A stretch of 32,378 bases of DNA from a virus: positions 1 through 32,378 of IMG/VR virus record IMGVR_UViG_3300030329_004210; one strand, 5' to 3'. Below, piece by piece: positions 23,162 to 30,545 of the stretch. Each line of letters opens with the position of its first letter. The first letter of the stretch is position 1. A model generated the notes under the pieces. It was not told the DNA's origin. It was given only the letters and a program-made list of their open reading frames with translations, and made no database searches. A program made the translations under genes and the position numbers.

Positions 23162-23421
23162 TGGACAAGAAACTCTTTAGCCGGTGCCCGTGTCCCGATT
23201 GCACGGGCACCACCTGGCCCGCCGATTATCAATCATGTAAGTGCCACGAGTGCGCGATCATGCAACGCAACGACCACTATTCGTGCGAGACCTGCCACGG
23301 TCCCGAGGGCATGCCGCACCGGGACTCTTGCCCGTGTTGCGCCTATGATCCGCAATGGGACGTCGTGCGACGTCTGATCCGTGAAACCGTCGCGCTTCGC
23401 AGCGCTCTCCCCCTTTCCTAG
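23158..23421 (+). CDS. Cys-rich zinc-ribbon-like small protein
   Basis: This is an 87-residue protein, ATG at 23158 overlapping the previous stop as ATGA. Cys pairs occur at CPCPDC, CKCHEC, CETC and CPCC, with His nearby (CHGPEGMPHRDSC), which suggests two zinc-binding knuckles. The C-terminal part is a helix (DVVRRLIRETVALRSALPL). It is one of three small Cys-rich proteins in this operon. Possible roles include nucleic-acid binding or host-protein interaction; none is demonstrated. Confidence 0.65.
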   Translation: MMDKKLFSRCPCPDCTGTTWPADYQSCKCHECAIMQRNDHYSCETCHGPEGMPHRDSCPCCAYDPQWDVVRRLIRETVALRSALPLS

Positions 23422-23434
23422 TCGAGGTGAAACC

Positions 23435-23887
23435 ATGAGACTGAAACCGATCACACTCAGGGCGGCGAATGCCTTCATAACGGCGAATCATCGCCACCAC
23501 AAAGCAGCTCGAGGTTGCTTGTTCTGCATCTCGGTAATCGACGACGACGATCAGATCCGCGCGGTCGCCATCGTCGGGCGTCCGGTTGCACGTCGTTTGC
23601 AGGACGGTTGGACGTGCGAAGTCGTGCGACTCGCCAGCGATGGCACGCGCAACGCTTGTTCGATGCTGTATGGCGCGGCAGCACGCGCAGCAAAGGCAAT
23701 CGGCTATCGTCGAATCTTCACCTACACGCTAGGAAGCGAGCCGGGAACGTCATTACGCGCGTCGGGTTGGACCTTGGACGCGGCGAGCGCCGGCGGCGGC
23801 GAATGGAATTGCAAAGCGAGGCCACGAAAGACGGGGCTGTACCCAACAGAAAAAAAGCAGAGGTGGATGCGATGTTTGACGCGATGA
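23435..23887 (+). CDS. XF1762-like protein, GNAT-style
   Basis: This is a 150-residue protein from ATG 23435, with GAGGTGA upstream. It begins MRLKPITLRAANAFITANHR and continues VAIVGRPVARRLQDGWTCEV, then NACSMLYGAAARAAKAIGYR and TYTLGSEPGTSLRASGW. This is the pattern of the XF1762 family of phage and mobile-element proteins, which looks like a GNAT acyltransferase fold (a strand ending near GRPVARRL and a helix around NACSMLYGAAARA). The substrate is unknown. The C-terminal end overlaps the next gene by 16 bases. Confidence 0.78.
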   Translation: MRLKPITLRAANAFITANHRHHKAARGCLFCISVIDDDDQIRAVAIVGRPVARRLQDGWTCEVVRLASDGTRNACSMLYGAAARAAKAIGYRRIFTYTLGSEPGTSLRASGWTLDAASAGGGEWNCKARPRKTGLYPTEKKQRWMRCLTR

Positions 23888-24723
23888 TCTACAGGGGCAA
23901 TGGCATCGTCGCCATCGCCACAATCAACAAGGGTAATAAAAAGACGGGGCAGGTGGTCGGGCTGACCATCGCCCCCGAGTCGACCTGGCAGGAGATGCAA
24001 GCGTTCAAGGGTGGAAGCCTTGCGCGTGGCGCGGCGTACACTCGCAGCGTCAAACCGCAGATTGAGACGGTGTGCGGTTCTTGCCCGTTCATCGCCACGG
24101 GCAAGTGTTACGTTCAGCACAACGCGCAAACGGCATCACAACCGGCGGCGAACCTGGCACGCGCGATCGAGACCTGCGAAGGCTTCGACGCGGACGCGTG
24201 GCGGTTGACGTTGACGCTGGCGAAGCGATACCGGATCGATCGGGTTCGGTCTGCAGTCGCGGGCGACTTGGCCGCGTTGCCTGCCGATGTGGCGTTGGCG
24301 ATCCTCGAGATTGCCAAGCGTCGAGGGTTCAGGATGCTGGGTTACACGCACGAGGCGCAAGCGGTACACCTACAATCGACGCATATGCTCAGCGTTCACA
24401 GTGAAGCGGAAGCGCGACGTGCAATCGCTCTCGGTTGGCGCGTTTTCCTCGTTGGTGATCCGCTCGCAACGCGAGTGCCTGCCGGCTTCATGATCTGTCC
24501 ATCGTCGGATGAATCGATCGCGCTACGTGGTCGCGGCCTGCCGTGTCACGCCTGCGGCGCTTGCGATGGTGCAAGGCGCGATGATGATCGGCGCTCGTCG
24601 GTGTTCGTCGTTCGTCATGGCGGCGGCGATTCGTCGCGCAAGCGAGCAGCTAAAAAACGGAACGGAAACGTAGCGATCGAGGTGCTCAGCGCATCGGGTC
24701 GCGTTGTTGGTTTGATTGGATAA
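23872..24723 (+). CDS. Cys-motif phage protein of unknown function, possible metal or Fe-S site
   Basis: This is a 283-residue protein; the chosen start is ATG 23872 with AGAGG about 8 bases upstream, as the open frame before it only shadows the XF1762 gene. Conserved-looking elements are CGSCPFIATGKCYV (Cys68, 71, 79), AVAGDLAALP (128-137), LGYTHEAQ, LSVHSEAEARRAIALGWRVF and a C-terminal CHACGACDG (Cys225, 228, 231), plus Cys209 in ICPSSDES. The same order of elements, with GDPAALP-type and YTH-type motifs, occurs in a large phage family of unknown function (I recall it as DUF7227). The Cys clusters may bind a metal or Fe-S cluster. Reaction unknown. Confidence 0.7.
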   Translation: MFDAMIYRGNGIVAIATINKGNKKTGQVVGLTIAPESTWQEMQAFKGGSLARGAAYTRSVKPQIETVCGSCPFIATGKCYVQHNAQTASQPAANLARAIETCEGFDADAWRLTLTLAKRYRIDRVRSAVAGDLAALPADVALAILEIAKRRGFRMLGYTHEAQAVHLQSTHMLSVHSEAEARRAIALGWRVFLVGDPLATRVPAGFMICPSSDESIALRGRGLPCHACGACDGARRDDDRRSSVFVVRHGGGDSSRKRAAKKRNGNVAIEVLSASGRVVGLIG

Positions 24724-24742
24724 ACACTTGGAGGTGTGAACG

Positions 24743-24973
24743 ATGACAGTACAGGAATCCTGCCGCGCGTGCGGCCATACAGCGGAAACCCTACAAGCCG
24801 ACCTGTCGCGATTCGGCTGGCCCAACGTCGAGTGTACCAGCTCGTGGTGCTGGGGCCTCGGCGAGGCGCCTGGTGCGTGCGGCATGACCTCGCACGGCTG
24901 CGAAGCTGCCGATTGTGATGACCATGGAATCGACGCAATGCCAGATCGCTGGGAGGAGGTGGATCGTGTCTGA
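24743..24973 (+). CDS. Cys-rich small protein
   Basis: This is a 76-residue protein, ATG at 24743 with GGAGG 8 bases upstream. It starts ESCRACGHTAETL and has Cys at several more positions (ECTSSWCWGL, GACGMTSHGC, ADCDD), with an acidic C-terminus. It resembles a zinc-ribbon in its first half but the second half is unusual, so a folded zinc or disulfide-stabilised small protein is possible. It overlaps the following gene by 8 bases. Function unknown. Confidence 0.65.
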   Translation: MTVQESCRACGHTAETLQADLSRFGWPNVECTSSWCWGLGEAPGACGMTSHGCEAADCDDHGIDAMPDRWEEVDRV

Positions 24974-25223
24974 TGAATTTATAAAAATCGGCGACGTCGT
25001 ATGGTGGCGAGGCGCATACGGCAGGCAGCTAGGTAGGTTGGCTCGAGTTGTGGACCTGACAAAGACCGCTGCTCCCAAAGACAAGTTTGGTGAGCGCGTG
25101 AACTGGGCTCTGTGGGAGCTCGTGGAGGCGAACCGAATTTTGGCGACGGTCACACCAATCGACGACGACGGCCAGCCGATACATTGGGCCTATGGGTTCC
25201 AACTGCGGAGGTACTCAAAATGA
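24966..25223 (+). CDS. Unknown small protein
   Basis: This is an 85-residue protein read from GTG 24966, with GGAGGAGG about 9 bases upstream; an earlier in-frame ATG would overlap the previous gene more and is not preferred. It begins with a beta-strand-like FIKIGDVVWWRGAYGRQLGR and continues LARVVDLTKTA and HWAYGFQLRRYSK. Its IGD-V-W opening resembles the start of the next gene (DVSIGDIVSFEQKT), so the two may be related small SH3-like barrels. No function is assigned. Confidence 0.62.
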   Translation: MSDEFIKIGDVVWWRGAYGRQLGRLARVVDLTKTAAPKDKFGERVNWALWELVEANRILATVTPIDDDGQPIHWAYGFQLRRYSK

Positions 25224-25585
25224 AGAGCCATCTAGATGTGTCGATTGGAGACATCGTGTCATTCGAGCAAAAGACTGCCAAGGTTCTTGGCCTTTCTTAT
25301 CGGGACGGTCGACAGGCTGCCGTTGCGACTTGGGCTGACGTGGCTCGAGGAAAGATACAGTTTTACCTAGCTGTAGTTGGGGTTGGATACGTGCGCGCCA
25401 GCTCTCTGTCCATAAAACTGCCGTCGCAACTTTATGATTGCTATGATTGTGGACTATTTATCGAACCCGACGAGGAGCCCGACGGCCTCTGCATAAGCTG
25501 TCGATCAGCACTACCCTGTGGGGTGTGCGATCAACCCGATTGCAAAGAATGCGAGCGATCTGTCGGTCTGGAGGTGTTGAAATGA
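25220..25585 (+). CDS. Small barrel-like protein with C-terminal Cys cluster
   Basis: This is a 121-residue protein, ATG at 25220 with GGAG upstream, overlapping the previous stop as ATGA. The first 70 residues look like a small beta barrel (SIGDIVSFEQKTAKVLGL, ATWADVARGKIQFYLAVV), and the last 40 hold several Cys pairs (CYDCGL, CISC, CGVCDQPDCKEC), a zinc-ribbon or knuckle candidate. It overlaps the start of the DNA methyltransferase as ATGA, suggesting coupled translation. Function unknown. Confidence 0.63.
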   Translation: MKSHLDVSIGDIVSFEQKTAKVLGLSYRDGRQAAVATWADVARGKIQFYLAVVGVGYVRASSLSIKLPSQLYDCYDCGLFIEPDEEPDGLCISCRSALPCGVCDQPDCKECERSVGLEVLK

Positions 25586-26739
25586 AAATTGGCAGTTTGT
25601 TTAGTGGTATCGGTGGTCTCGACTTGGCGTGTGAACGTCATTTCGGGGCTGACGTGGCATGGTTTGTCGAACAGAACGAGTATGCGCGGCGCGTGCTCGC
25701 CAAACGCTGGCCCGACGTGCCTATCTATGATGACGTGCGCGAGGTCACCGCAGAAAACCTCGAGCCAGTCGACGCGCTCTGCGGCGGCTTTCCCTGTCAA
25801 GACCTGTCGTCGGCTGGCACGCAAGCTGGCCTGGTCGACGGCGAGCGGTCGGCGTTGTTCTTTGAGATGGTGCGACTCGCTGCCGAATTGCAGCCACGAT
25901 ACCTCGTCATTGAAAACGTTCAAGCCCTGCTATCGAAGTGGCAACCCGAGGTCGAACGTGCGCTTGGCGACATCGGCTACGGCTTGACGTGGGTCCGCGT
26001 TGCTGCAGCTCACACAGGCGCGGTTCATCTCCGCTGGCGCGTGTTCATCCTCGCAGAGCGAGGCCGCGAAGGTCACCGGGTGATTCGGGCTGGCAAGGCG
26101 CCGCAACCCGGTCGCTGGCCAACCGCAACCGCTGGCGACGCGAAGTCGTCTGGCGGTCGCTATGCGCCCGGTTGCAAGGCACATGTCGGTTTGTCGCTGA
26201 CTGATGCGGTGCGAGCCGATAGGCCGAAAGTGAAGGGGGGCGACCGCTGGCCGACGCCGAACGCCGGGGTGTTCAACGACGGCATGACGCTCGAGGCATT
26301 CCAAGCAAGGCGAGACCGTCTCAAGAAGCTGTACAAGAACGGCAACGGCGCCGGGATGCAACTGACGGTTGCGGTGAAGCGGTGGCAAACACCAACGACA
26401 CAGGACGCATCCAACAATGGTGGTCCAGCACAACGGAGCCGAAATTCACCGCCCCTGAACGTCGAGGCTGGCGGCAAACTCAGCCCGTCATTCGTAGAAT
26501 TATTAATGGGATTTCCGCTCGGCTGGACTGACCTCGAGTGTGACTCACCGCAACCGCTGCCCTTTCCAGCTCCCATGATCAAGGGTCAATGGGGCGAGTC
26601 GCCACAGTATGAGCATGAACCGCCGCGCACGGTCACGGGCAAGCCGCCGCACCGGACAGCTAGACTGCGAGCGTTAGGCAACGCGGTGGTACCGGCTCAA
26701 GCCCTTCTGGCGCTCAAGATGGCAACAAATAAGACCTGA
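25582..26739 (+). CDS. C5-cytosine DNA methyltransferase
   Basis: This is a 385-residue protein, ATG at 25582 with GGAGGTG upstream. It shows motif I (LFSGIGGLDLA, residues 6-16), motif IV with catalytic Cys72 (GGFPCQDLS), motif VI (ENV, 111-113), motif VIII-like HLRWRVF, and motif X (ALGNAVVP, about 364-371). It transfers a methyl group from SAM to C5 of cytosine in a recognition sequence that cannot be read from the sequence. The target-recognition part carries three RW-x-T units (near 178, 222 and 267). No restriction enzyme is adjacent, so it is probably an orphan methylase protecting phage DNA. Confidence 0.92.
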   Translation: MKIGSLFSGIGGLDLACERHFGADVAWFVEQNEYARRVLAKRWPDVPIYDDVREVTAENLEPVDALCGGFPCQDLSSAGTQAGLVDGERSALFFEMVRLAAELQPRYLVIENVQALLSKWQPEVERALGDIGYGLTWVRVAAAHTGAVHLRWRVFILAERGREGHRVIRAGKAPQPGRWPTATAGDAKSSGGRYAPGCKAHVGLSLTDAVRADRPKVKGGDRWPTPNAGVFNDGMTLEAFQARRDRLKKLYKNGNGAGMQLTVAVKRWQTPTTQDASNNGGPAQRSRNSPPLNVEAGGKLSPSFVELLMGFPLGWTDLECDSPQPLPFPAPMIKGQWGESPQYEHEPPRTVTGKPPHRTARLRALGNAVVPAQALLALKMATNKT

Positions 26740-26743
26740 TTCC

Positions 26744-26775
26744 TTGACATAAATAGCTGTGTCTGATAATCAGAC
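26744..26775 (+). promoter_or_regulatory. Promoter with palindromic operator over the -10
   Basis: TTGACA at 26744-26749 is a perfect -35. A GATAAT at 26765-26770 would serve as -10 with a short 15-base spacer. GTCTGATAATCAGAC (26761-26775) is a perfect 15-bp palindrome (7-base arms, central A) that covers the -10, so binding there would block transcription. The SSB-like gene starts 36 bases beyond. The repressor is not identified. Confidence 0.68.
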
Positions 26776-26811
26776 CAGACAACCGCGCTAAACGCGCATA
26801 GGAGGTGCATT

Positions 26812-27396
26812 GTGGCACTGTTTAACAAAGCTGCTCGCGAGAGCATTGGCAACAACGGGACGGGGTACGTCAAGGTCGGTCTTGGCGAGACTCTCTGCTT
26901 GAAGATCAAGGATGTCCACGAACCTGAGCAGGCGTCGAACGCCAACGGGAGCTGGGAGGTCGTGCCGATCGACGCTTACGTTGTGTCGAAAAAAGACGCG
27001 AACGGAGCTGTCACGGTCATCGAGGAAGATCGACGCTGGTCACCAGCTAGCAAGAACCTTCCCAAGCTGATCGAGTTGGATGACAGGCTGGCCGCTGAGG
27101 GCAAGTCCATGAAGGACGTTGTCATTGAGGTGACCTGCAAGGGCATCAAGAACCCGCATACCGGCAACACCTATCACACCTACGTGTGTAGGGTCGCGCC
27201 TGGTCAAGGCGAGTCGGATGGCGCGAATGACGTCGACCACGTCGCGGCGCTCGAGGCCGCTCAGAGCGAGGGCGACCTGCGCGAAGCGTTCGCCAGCGCC
27301 TGGAAGTCAACCGCCGACGAGAGTGTTCGCGGCCATTACAAGGCCGTGTACGACGCTCGCAAGGCTCAATTTGCTGACGGCGACCTGCCGTTCTAA
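26812..27396 (+). CDS. SSB-like protein with acidic C-terminal tip
   Basis: This is a 194-residue protein starting at GTG 26812, with AGGAGG 6 bases upstream. The first 130 residues are beta-rich (GTGYVKVGLGETLCLKIKDV, VIEVTCKGIKNPHTGNTYHT), in keeping with an OB-like fold, although this is not certain from sequence alone. The end, QFADGDLPF, is the acidic tip typical of single-stranded DNA-binding proteins, which recruits partner enzymes. It is the first gene after a regulated promoter and precedes an exonuclease and a helicase, the usual recombination/replication setting. ssDNA binding is inferred. Confidence 0.65.
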   Translation: MALFNKAARESIGNNGTGYVKVGLGETLCLKIKDVHEPEQASNANGSWEVVPIDAYVVSKKDANGAVTVIEEDRRWSPASKNLPKLIELDDRLAAEGKSMKDVVIEVTCKGIKNPHTGNTYHTYVCRVAPGQGESDGANDVDHVAALEAAQSEGDLREAFASAWKSTADESVRGHYKAVYDARKAQFADGDLPF

Positions 27397-27406
27397 GGGG
27401 GCGACG

Positions 27407-28654
27407 ATGGACAGGGTCAAACTTCCAGACCACTACATCGTGCTCGACATCGAGTCGACCGGGCTTGACGTTGCGAATGATCGCATCGTTGAGCTCGGTC
27501 TGCTCGAGGTCCGACGTGGGCGCGTTCTTCGCGAGTGGTCGTTCCTACTGAACCCGCAACGAGACATCAATCCGATGGCCCAGCGCGTTCACGGCCTGAG
27601 CAACGCTCGCGTTGCGTCATGCCCCAAGTTCGCCGAACGGGCCGAGGAAATATTGAAGTGGGTCACGCCGCCACCGCCAGTGGTCGCGTACAACGGCGAC
27701 CGATTCGACCGGCCCATGCTCGAGGCTGAGTTCGCCCGATGTGGCATCACGATGCCGCAGACCGCTTGGGTGGACCTACTCCCTATCGCTCGCAAGGCGT
27801 TGCCCCTGAAACGTTTTCGCCTAGTCGACGTCGCGGCGCACTTCGACATCTCGGTCGACGGCGCCCACCGTGCAGCTAAAGACACGCGCATCCTGATGAA
27901 CGTGCTCGAGGGTATGCGTGGCATGGTCGCAAGCGAACCGCAACCAGAGTTGCCCTCCGCAGTGGCACCAACCGGGATTGTCTCCAGGGCTCTGCAGGAC
28001 TTGGCGCCGCTAGCTGCTGAGTCGCGCAGGTGGGCGAACGCTGCCCTTGAGCTGGTTTGCTCGACTGATGAGGACCATGACAGGTGCGTCAAGGCCGTCA
28101 TCGCGCTCAAGGATGCAAGCAAACGCCTAGAAAAGCTACGCAAGACGCACACTGCGCCACTGCATGAAAAGAAAAAGGAAATTGACACTGCGTTTCGCGA
28201 GGGTGCGCTCGCCCCTATCAAAGAAGCGTTGGCTCACATCGAGCAGGTTCAGCAGCCGTACCTACACAAGAAGCACCTCGAGCGCAAAGAGGCGTTGCTA
28301 GCTGCAGAGGAGGCCGCTGCCGCCGTGGCTGACGCCGAGGGCGCCAAGCAACGCGACAAGGGGCTTAGTGAGCAGGCGTCGAACGCCTACGCTGATGCGG
28401 TATACAATGAAGAGGTTGAACGGCGCAATCGCAAGGCGATGGAGTCTGCAACGACTCAGACCGATCTCGGTCTCGCGAAGGTTAAGGTGAAGTATAGGGT
28501 TGAGGTGATTGACGAGGCGCAGGTGCCAGCAGAGTACTTGATGGTCGACGTCGCCAAGATCGCAGAACTAGCAGAACGACTCGATGGAGATGTCACTATC
28601 GCTGGGGTGACCATCGAGCCGATTTATACCCAGCATACGAGGAGGGCGCGATGA
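27407..28654 (+). CDS. DEDDh 3'-5' exonuclease fused to a phage coiled-coil domain
   Basis: This is a 415-residue protein, ATG at 27407 with AAGGGGG upstream. Residues 10-170 form a DnaQ-like exonuclease: VLDIESTG (Asp12-14 region, Glu16), VHGLSN, YNGDRFDRPML (Asp101), and GAHRAAKDT (His154, Asp159), the DEDDh set. From about residue 185 to 415 comes a different part: a long charged helix (ASKRLEKLRKTHTAPLHEKK and AEEAAAAVADAEGAKQRDKG) and a C-terminal domain KVKYRVEVIDEAQVPAEYLM ending in a GVTIEPIY strand. That second part resembles stand-alone phage proteins found with recombination genes, so this looks like a fusion. The exonuclease is firm; the fusion partner is by pattern only. Confidence 0.85.
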   Translation: MDRVKLPDHYIVLDIESTGLDVANDRIVELGLLEVRRGRVLREWSFLLNPQRDINPMAQRVHGLSNARVASCPKFAERAEEILKWVTPPPPVVAYNGDRFDRPMLEAEFARCGITMPQTAWVDLLPIARKALPLKRFRLVDVAAHFDISVDGAHRAAKDTRILMNVLEGMRGMVASEPQPELPSAVAPTGIVSRALQDLAPLAAESRRWANAALELVCSTDEDHDRCVKAVIALKDASKRLEKLRKTHTAPLHEKKKEIDTAFREGALAPIKEALAHIEQVQQPYLHKKHLERKEALLAAEEAAAAVADAEGAKQRDKGLSEQASNAYADAVYNEEVERRNRKAMESATTQTDLGLAKVKVKYRVEVIDEAQVPAEYLMVDVAKIAELAERLDGDVTIAGVTIEPIYTQHTRRAR

Positions 28655-29097
28655 GCGTTTTTTGGTGTACAAAGGATGAGGGGAGCGATGTGCTCGCCAT
28701 CGTCAGCGAGGAGTTCAAGGGTAAGCGTCAAGCCAACAAGGTCCGTGACCAGGTTGTTGCTGACGCCGATGACAACAGCATTGTGATGATGGTCGAGGTG
28801 CTCGAGATGGGGCGCGTCGAGGTCAAGCGGGCGTTTGTGCCGATGGTCAAGCCCAAGGTCGCCAAGGTGGTGACCGTCGAGGAGCAGCAAGCGGCGATGG
28901 ACATCGTTGGCGAGACTCCTGAGCGTCGAGTTGAGGTCGATGAGGACATGACCTTGCGCTTTTACGAGGGCGACCAGGCATGGAAGATGTCCTGCTCGTC
29001 GCCAGCTAGCGCACAGTCAACCGCCGATCGACTTCAGGCGGCGATTGATGACGGCCAGGATGTCAGTGAGATCACCAAACTGATGATGCCCGTCTAA
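28651..29097 (+). CDS. Unknown protein between exonuclease and helicase
   Basis: This is a 148-residue protein, ATG at 28651 in ATGA overlap with the exonuclease stop. It has alternating strands and helices: MSVFWCTKDEGSDVLAIVSE, then VEVLEMGRVEVKRAFVPMVK, and a final helix (AQSTADRLQAAIDDGQDVSE). No catalytic motif was recognised. Its stop overlaps the helicase start by one base (TAATG), so it is translated with the replication/recombination genes and may assist them. Confidence 0.65.
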   Translation: MSVFWCTKDEGSDVLAIVSEEFKGKRQANKVRDQVVADADDNSIVMMVEVLEMGRVEVKRAFVPMVKPKVAKVVTVEEQQAAMDIVGETPERRVEVDEDMTLRFYEGDQAWKMSCSSPASAQSTADRLQAAIDDGQDVSEITKLMMPV

Positions 29098-30545
29098 TGG
29101 AGCTCCGACCCTTTCAACGTGATTTGGTCGAGCGACTGCGGCGCGTCCACCAAGACCACCACGGCATCGTCTTGCAGCTACCTACGGGCGCTGGCAAGAC
29201 GGTGCTGGCGGTCGAGGTGTGCCGGATGATTCATTCGGTACATGGGCGCGTTGCGGTCGTTGTTCATCGTGATGAGCTGGTCTCGCAATGGCTCGAGACC
29301 GCCAAGCGGTTTGGCATACGGGCTGGGGTGGTAGCTGCCAAGTGGCCGCGCAACTCAGACCCGTGGGCGCCGCTTCAGATTTGTATGGTTCAGACGCTGG
29401 CTCGGCGCAAGAAGCCGCTGCCCTGGACTCCAGACTACCTGCTGATTGACGAGGCGCACCTTGGCGCCGCCGAAAGCTACCTCAAGGTGATTCGGCGCTG
29501 GCCAACCCCGCGACGACTCGGATTGACGGCAACGCCATGGCGGCTTGACGGTGGCGGCTTCCCGTGGGCTACTGCCCTGATTGAGGGTCCGTCGATTCGC
29601 GACCTGGTCGCGGGCGGCTACTTGGTGCCGTTCAAGACGTACTCAATTCCAATGCTCAACTACAAAGACCTGCGCGTGCGTATGGGTGAGTTCACTGCAG
29701 CATCCCAGTCGCAGCAATACGAGTCGCAACCGCTCGTCGGTGGAGTGTCTGACAACCTGCGTAAGTATGCTGGCGACAGAAGCGCCATTGTCTTTGCCTC
29801 GTCAGTAAAGCACTCCAAGGCGCTGGCCGCTGAGATAGGTACGTGGACAACGGTCGAGCACCTTGACGGCGAGACCCCTACCGTCGAGCGCAAAGCTATC
29901 TTGGGAAGGCTCGAGTCTGGCGAGACCATGGTGGTCTGCAACGTCGGCGTTTGCACTGAAGGGCTTGATGTACGCCGCGTCAGCGCCGTCTCTGTAGCTC
30001 GCGCAACCCTAAGCCTGTCTTTGTGGCGGCAAATGGCTGGCAGGGCCTTGAGGACGCTCGAGGGCAAGAAGGATGCCGTCATTCTTGATCATGGTGGGTG
30101 CGCCTTGCGTCACGGCAACCTTGACTACCCCATGGAGTGGAACATTGCTGCTCGCGAGAAGAGAAACAGCGAGTCAGAGAGGGTTCCGAGGGCTCGGCTT
30201 TGCGCCAAGTGTGCAGCTGTCATGCCTGGTCACGCCACGGTGTGCTCTGTTTGTGGTGGCGAGCTCTTGTCGAAGGAGCGCCGTGTGCGCCTGGTCAAGG
30301 GGGAGTTGGTGGAGTTGCCGCCTGAGTCTGCTCCGGTGTTGTCACCAGATGGCAAGATGAAGAGGGTCAGGCCATGTCCACCGGGAGTTGGCAAGAAGGA
30401 GTGGGAGGAGGTGGAGCGGTCGCGCATACGATCGGGCCGACACTGGAGGTGGTCATACCACCAGGTTGGTGTCAAACCGCCTGGGGTCCAGTTCTCCCGA
30501 CCAGCAAGCACAATGGCGCAAAGGTGGGCAAGACGATGGGCGTAG
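29097..30545 (+). CDS. SF2 DNA helicase with C-terminal zinc ribbon
   Basis: This is a 482-residue protein, ATG at 29097. Motifs: Q-like LRPFQRDLV, Walker A LPTGAGKT (28-35), motif Ia around VHRDELVSQW, DEAH box LIDEAH (116-121), motif III LTATPW (143-148), and motif VI QMAGRALR near residue 315. After the helicase core is a zinc-ribbon candidate CAKCAAVMPGHATVCSVC (about 363-380). This layout is common in phage SF2 helicases used for replication or recombination. The C-terminal end is basic (SRIRSGRHWRW) and likely binds DNA. Its last bases overlap the next gene. Confidence 0.92.
   Translation: MELRPFQRDLVERLRRVHQDHHGIVLQLPTGAGKTVLAVEVCRMIHSVHGRVAVVVHRDELVSQWLETAKRFGIRAGVVAAKWPRNSDPWAPLQICMVQTLARRKKPLPWTPDYLLIDEAHLGAAESYLKVIRRWPTPRRLGLTATPWRLDGGGFPWATALIEGPSIRDLVAGGYLVPFKTYSIPMLNYKDLRVRMGEFTAASQSQQYESQPLVGGVSDNLRKYAGDRSAIVFASSVKHSKALAAEIGTWTTVEHLDGETPTVERKAILGRLESGETMVVCNVGVCTEGLDVRRVSAVSVARATLSLSLWRQMAGRALRTLEGKKDAVILDHGGCALRHGNLDYPMEWNIAAREKRNSESERVPRARLCAKCAAVMPGHATVCSVCGGELLSKERRVRLVKGELVELPPESAPVLSPDGKMKRVRPCPPGVGKKEWEEVERSRIRSGRHWRWSYHQVGVKPPGVQFSRPASTMAQRWARRWA

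Noticed and set aside
23515-23871. N-terminal extension of the Cys-motif protein
   Set aside because: This part is the +2 frame of the XF1762-like gene, is Arg-rich and without a start site; ATG 23872 has a good ribosome site.
26740-26811. Rho-independent terminator after the C5 methylase
   Set aside because: The palindrome at 26761-26775 overlaps promoter elements and has no T-run; an operator explains it better.
27218-27406. N-terminal extension of the exonuclease
   Set aside because: It lies inside the SSB-like gene in another frame; ATG 27407 has AAGGGGG upstream and begins directly before the DEDDh motif.
30374-30535. N-terminal extension of the DPPY methylase
   Set aside because: It overlaps the helicase C-terminus, is low in complexity and precedes a well-placed ATG with a ribosome site.
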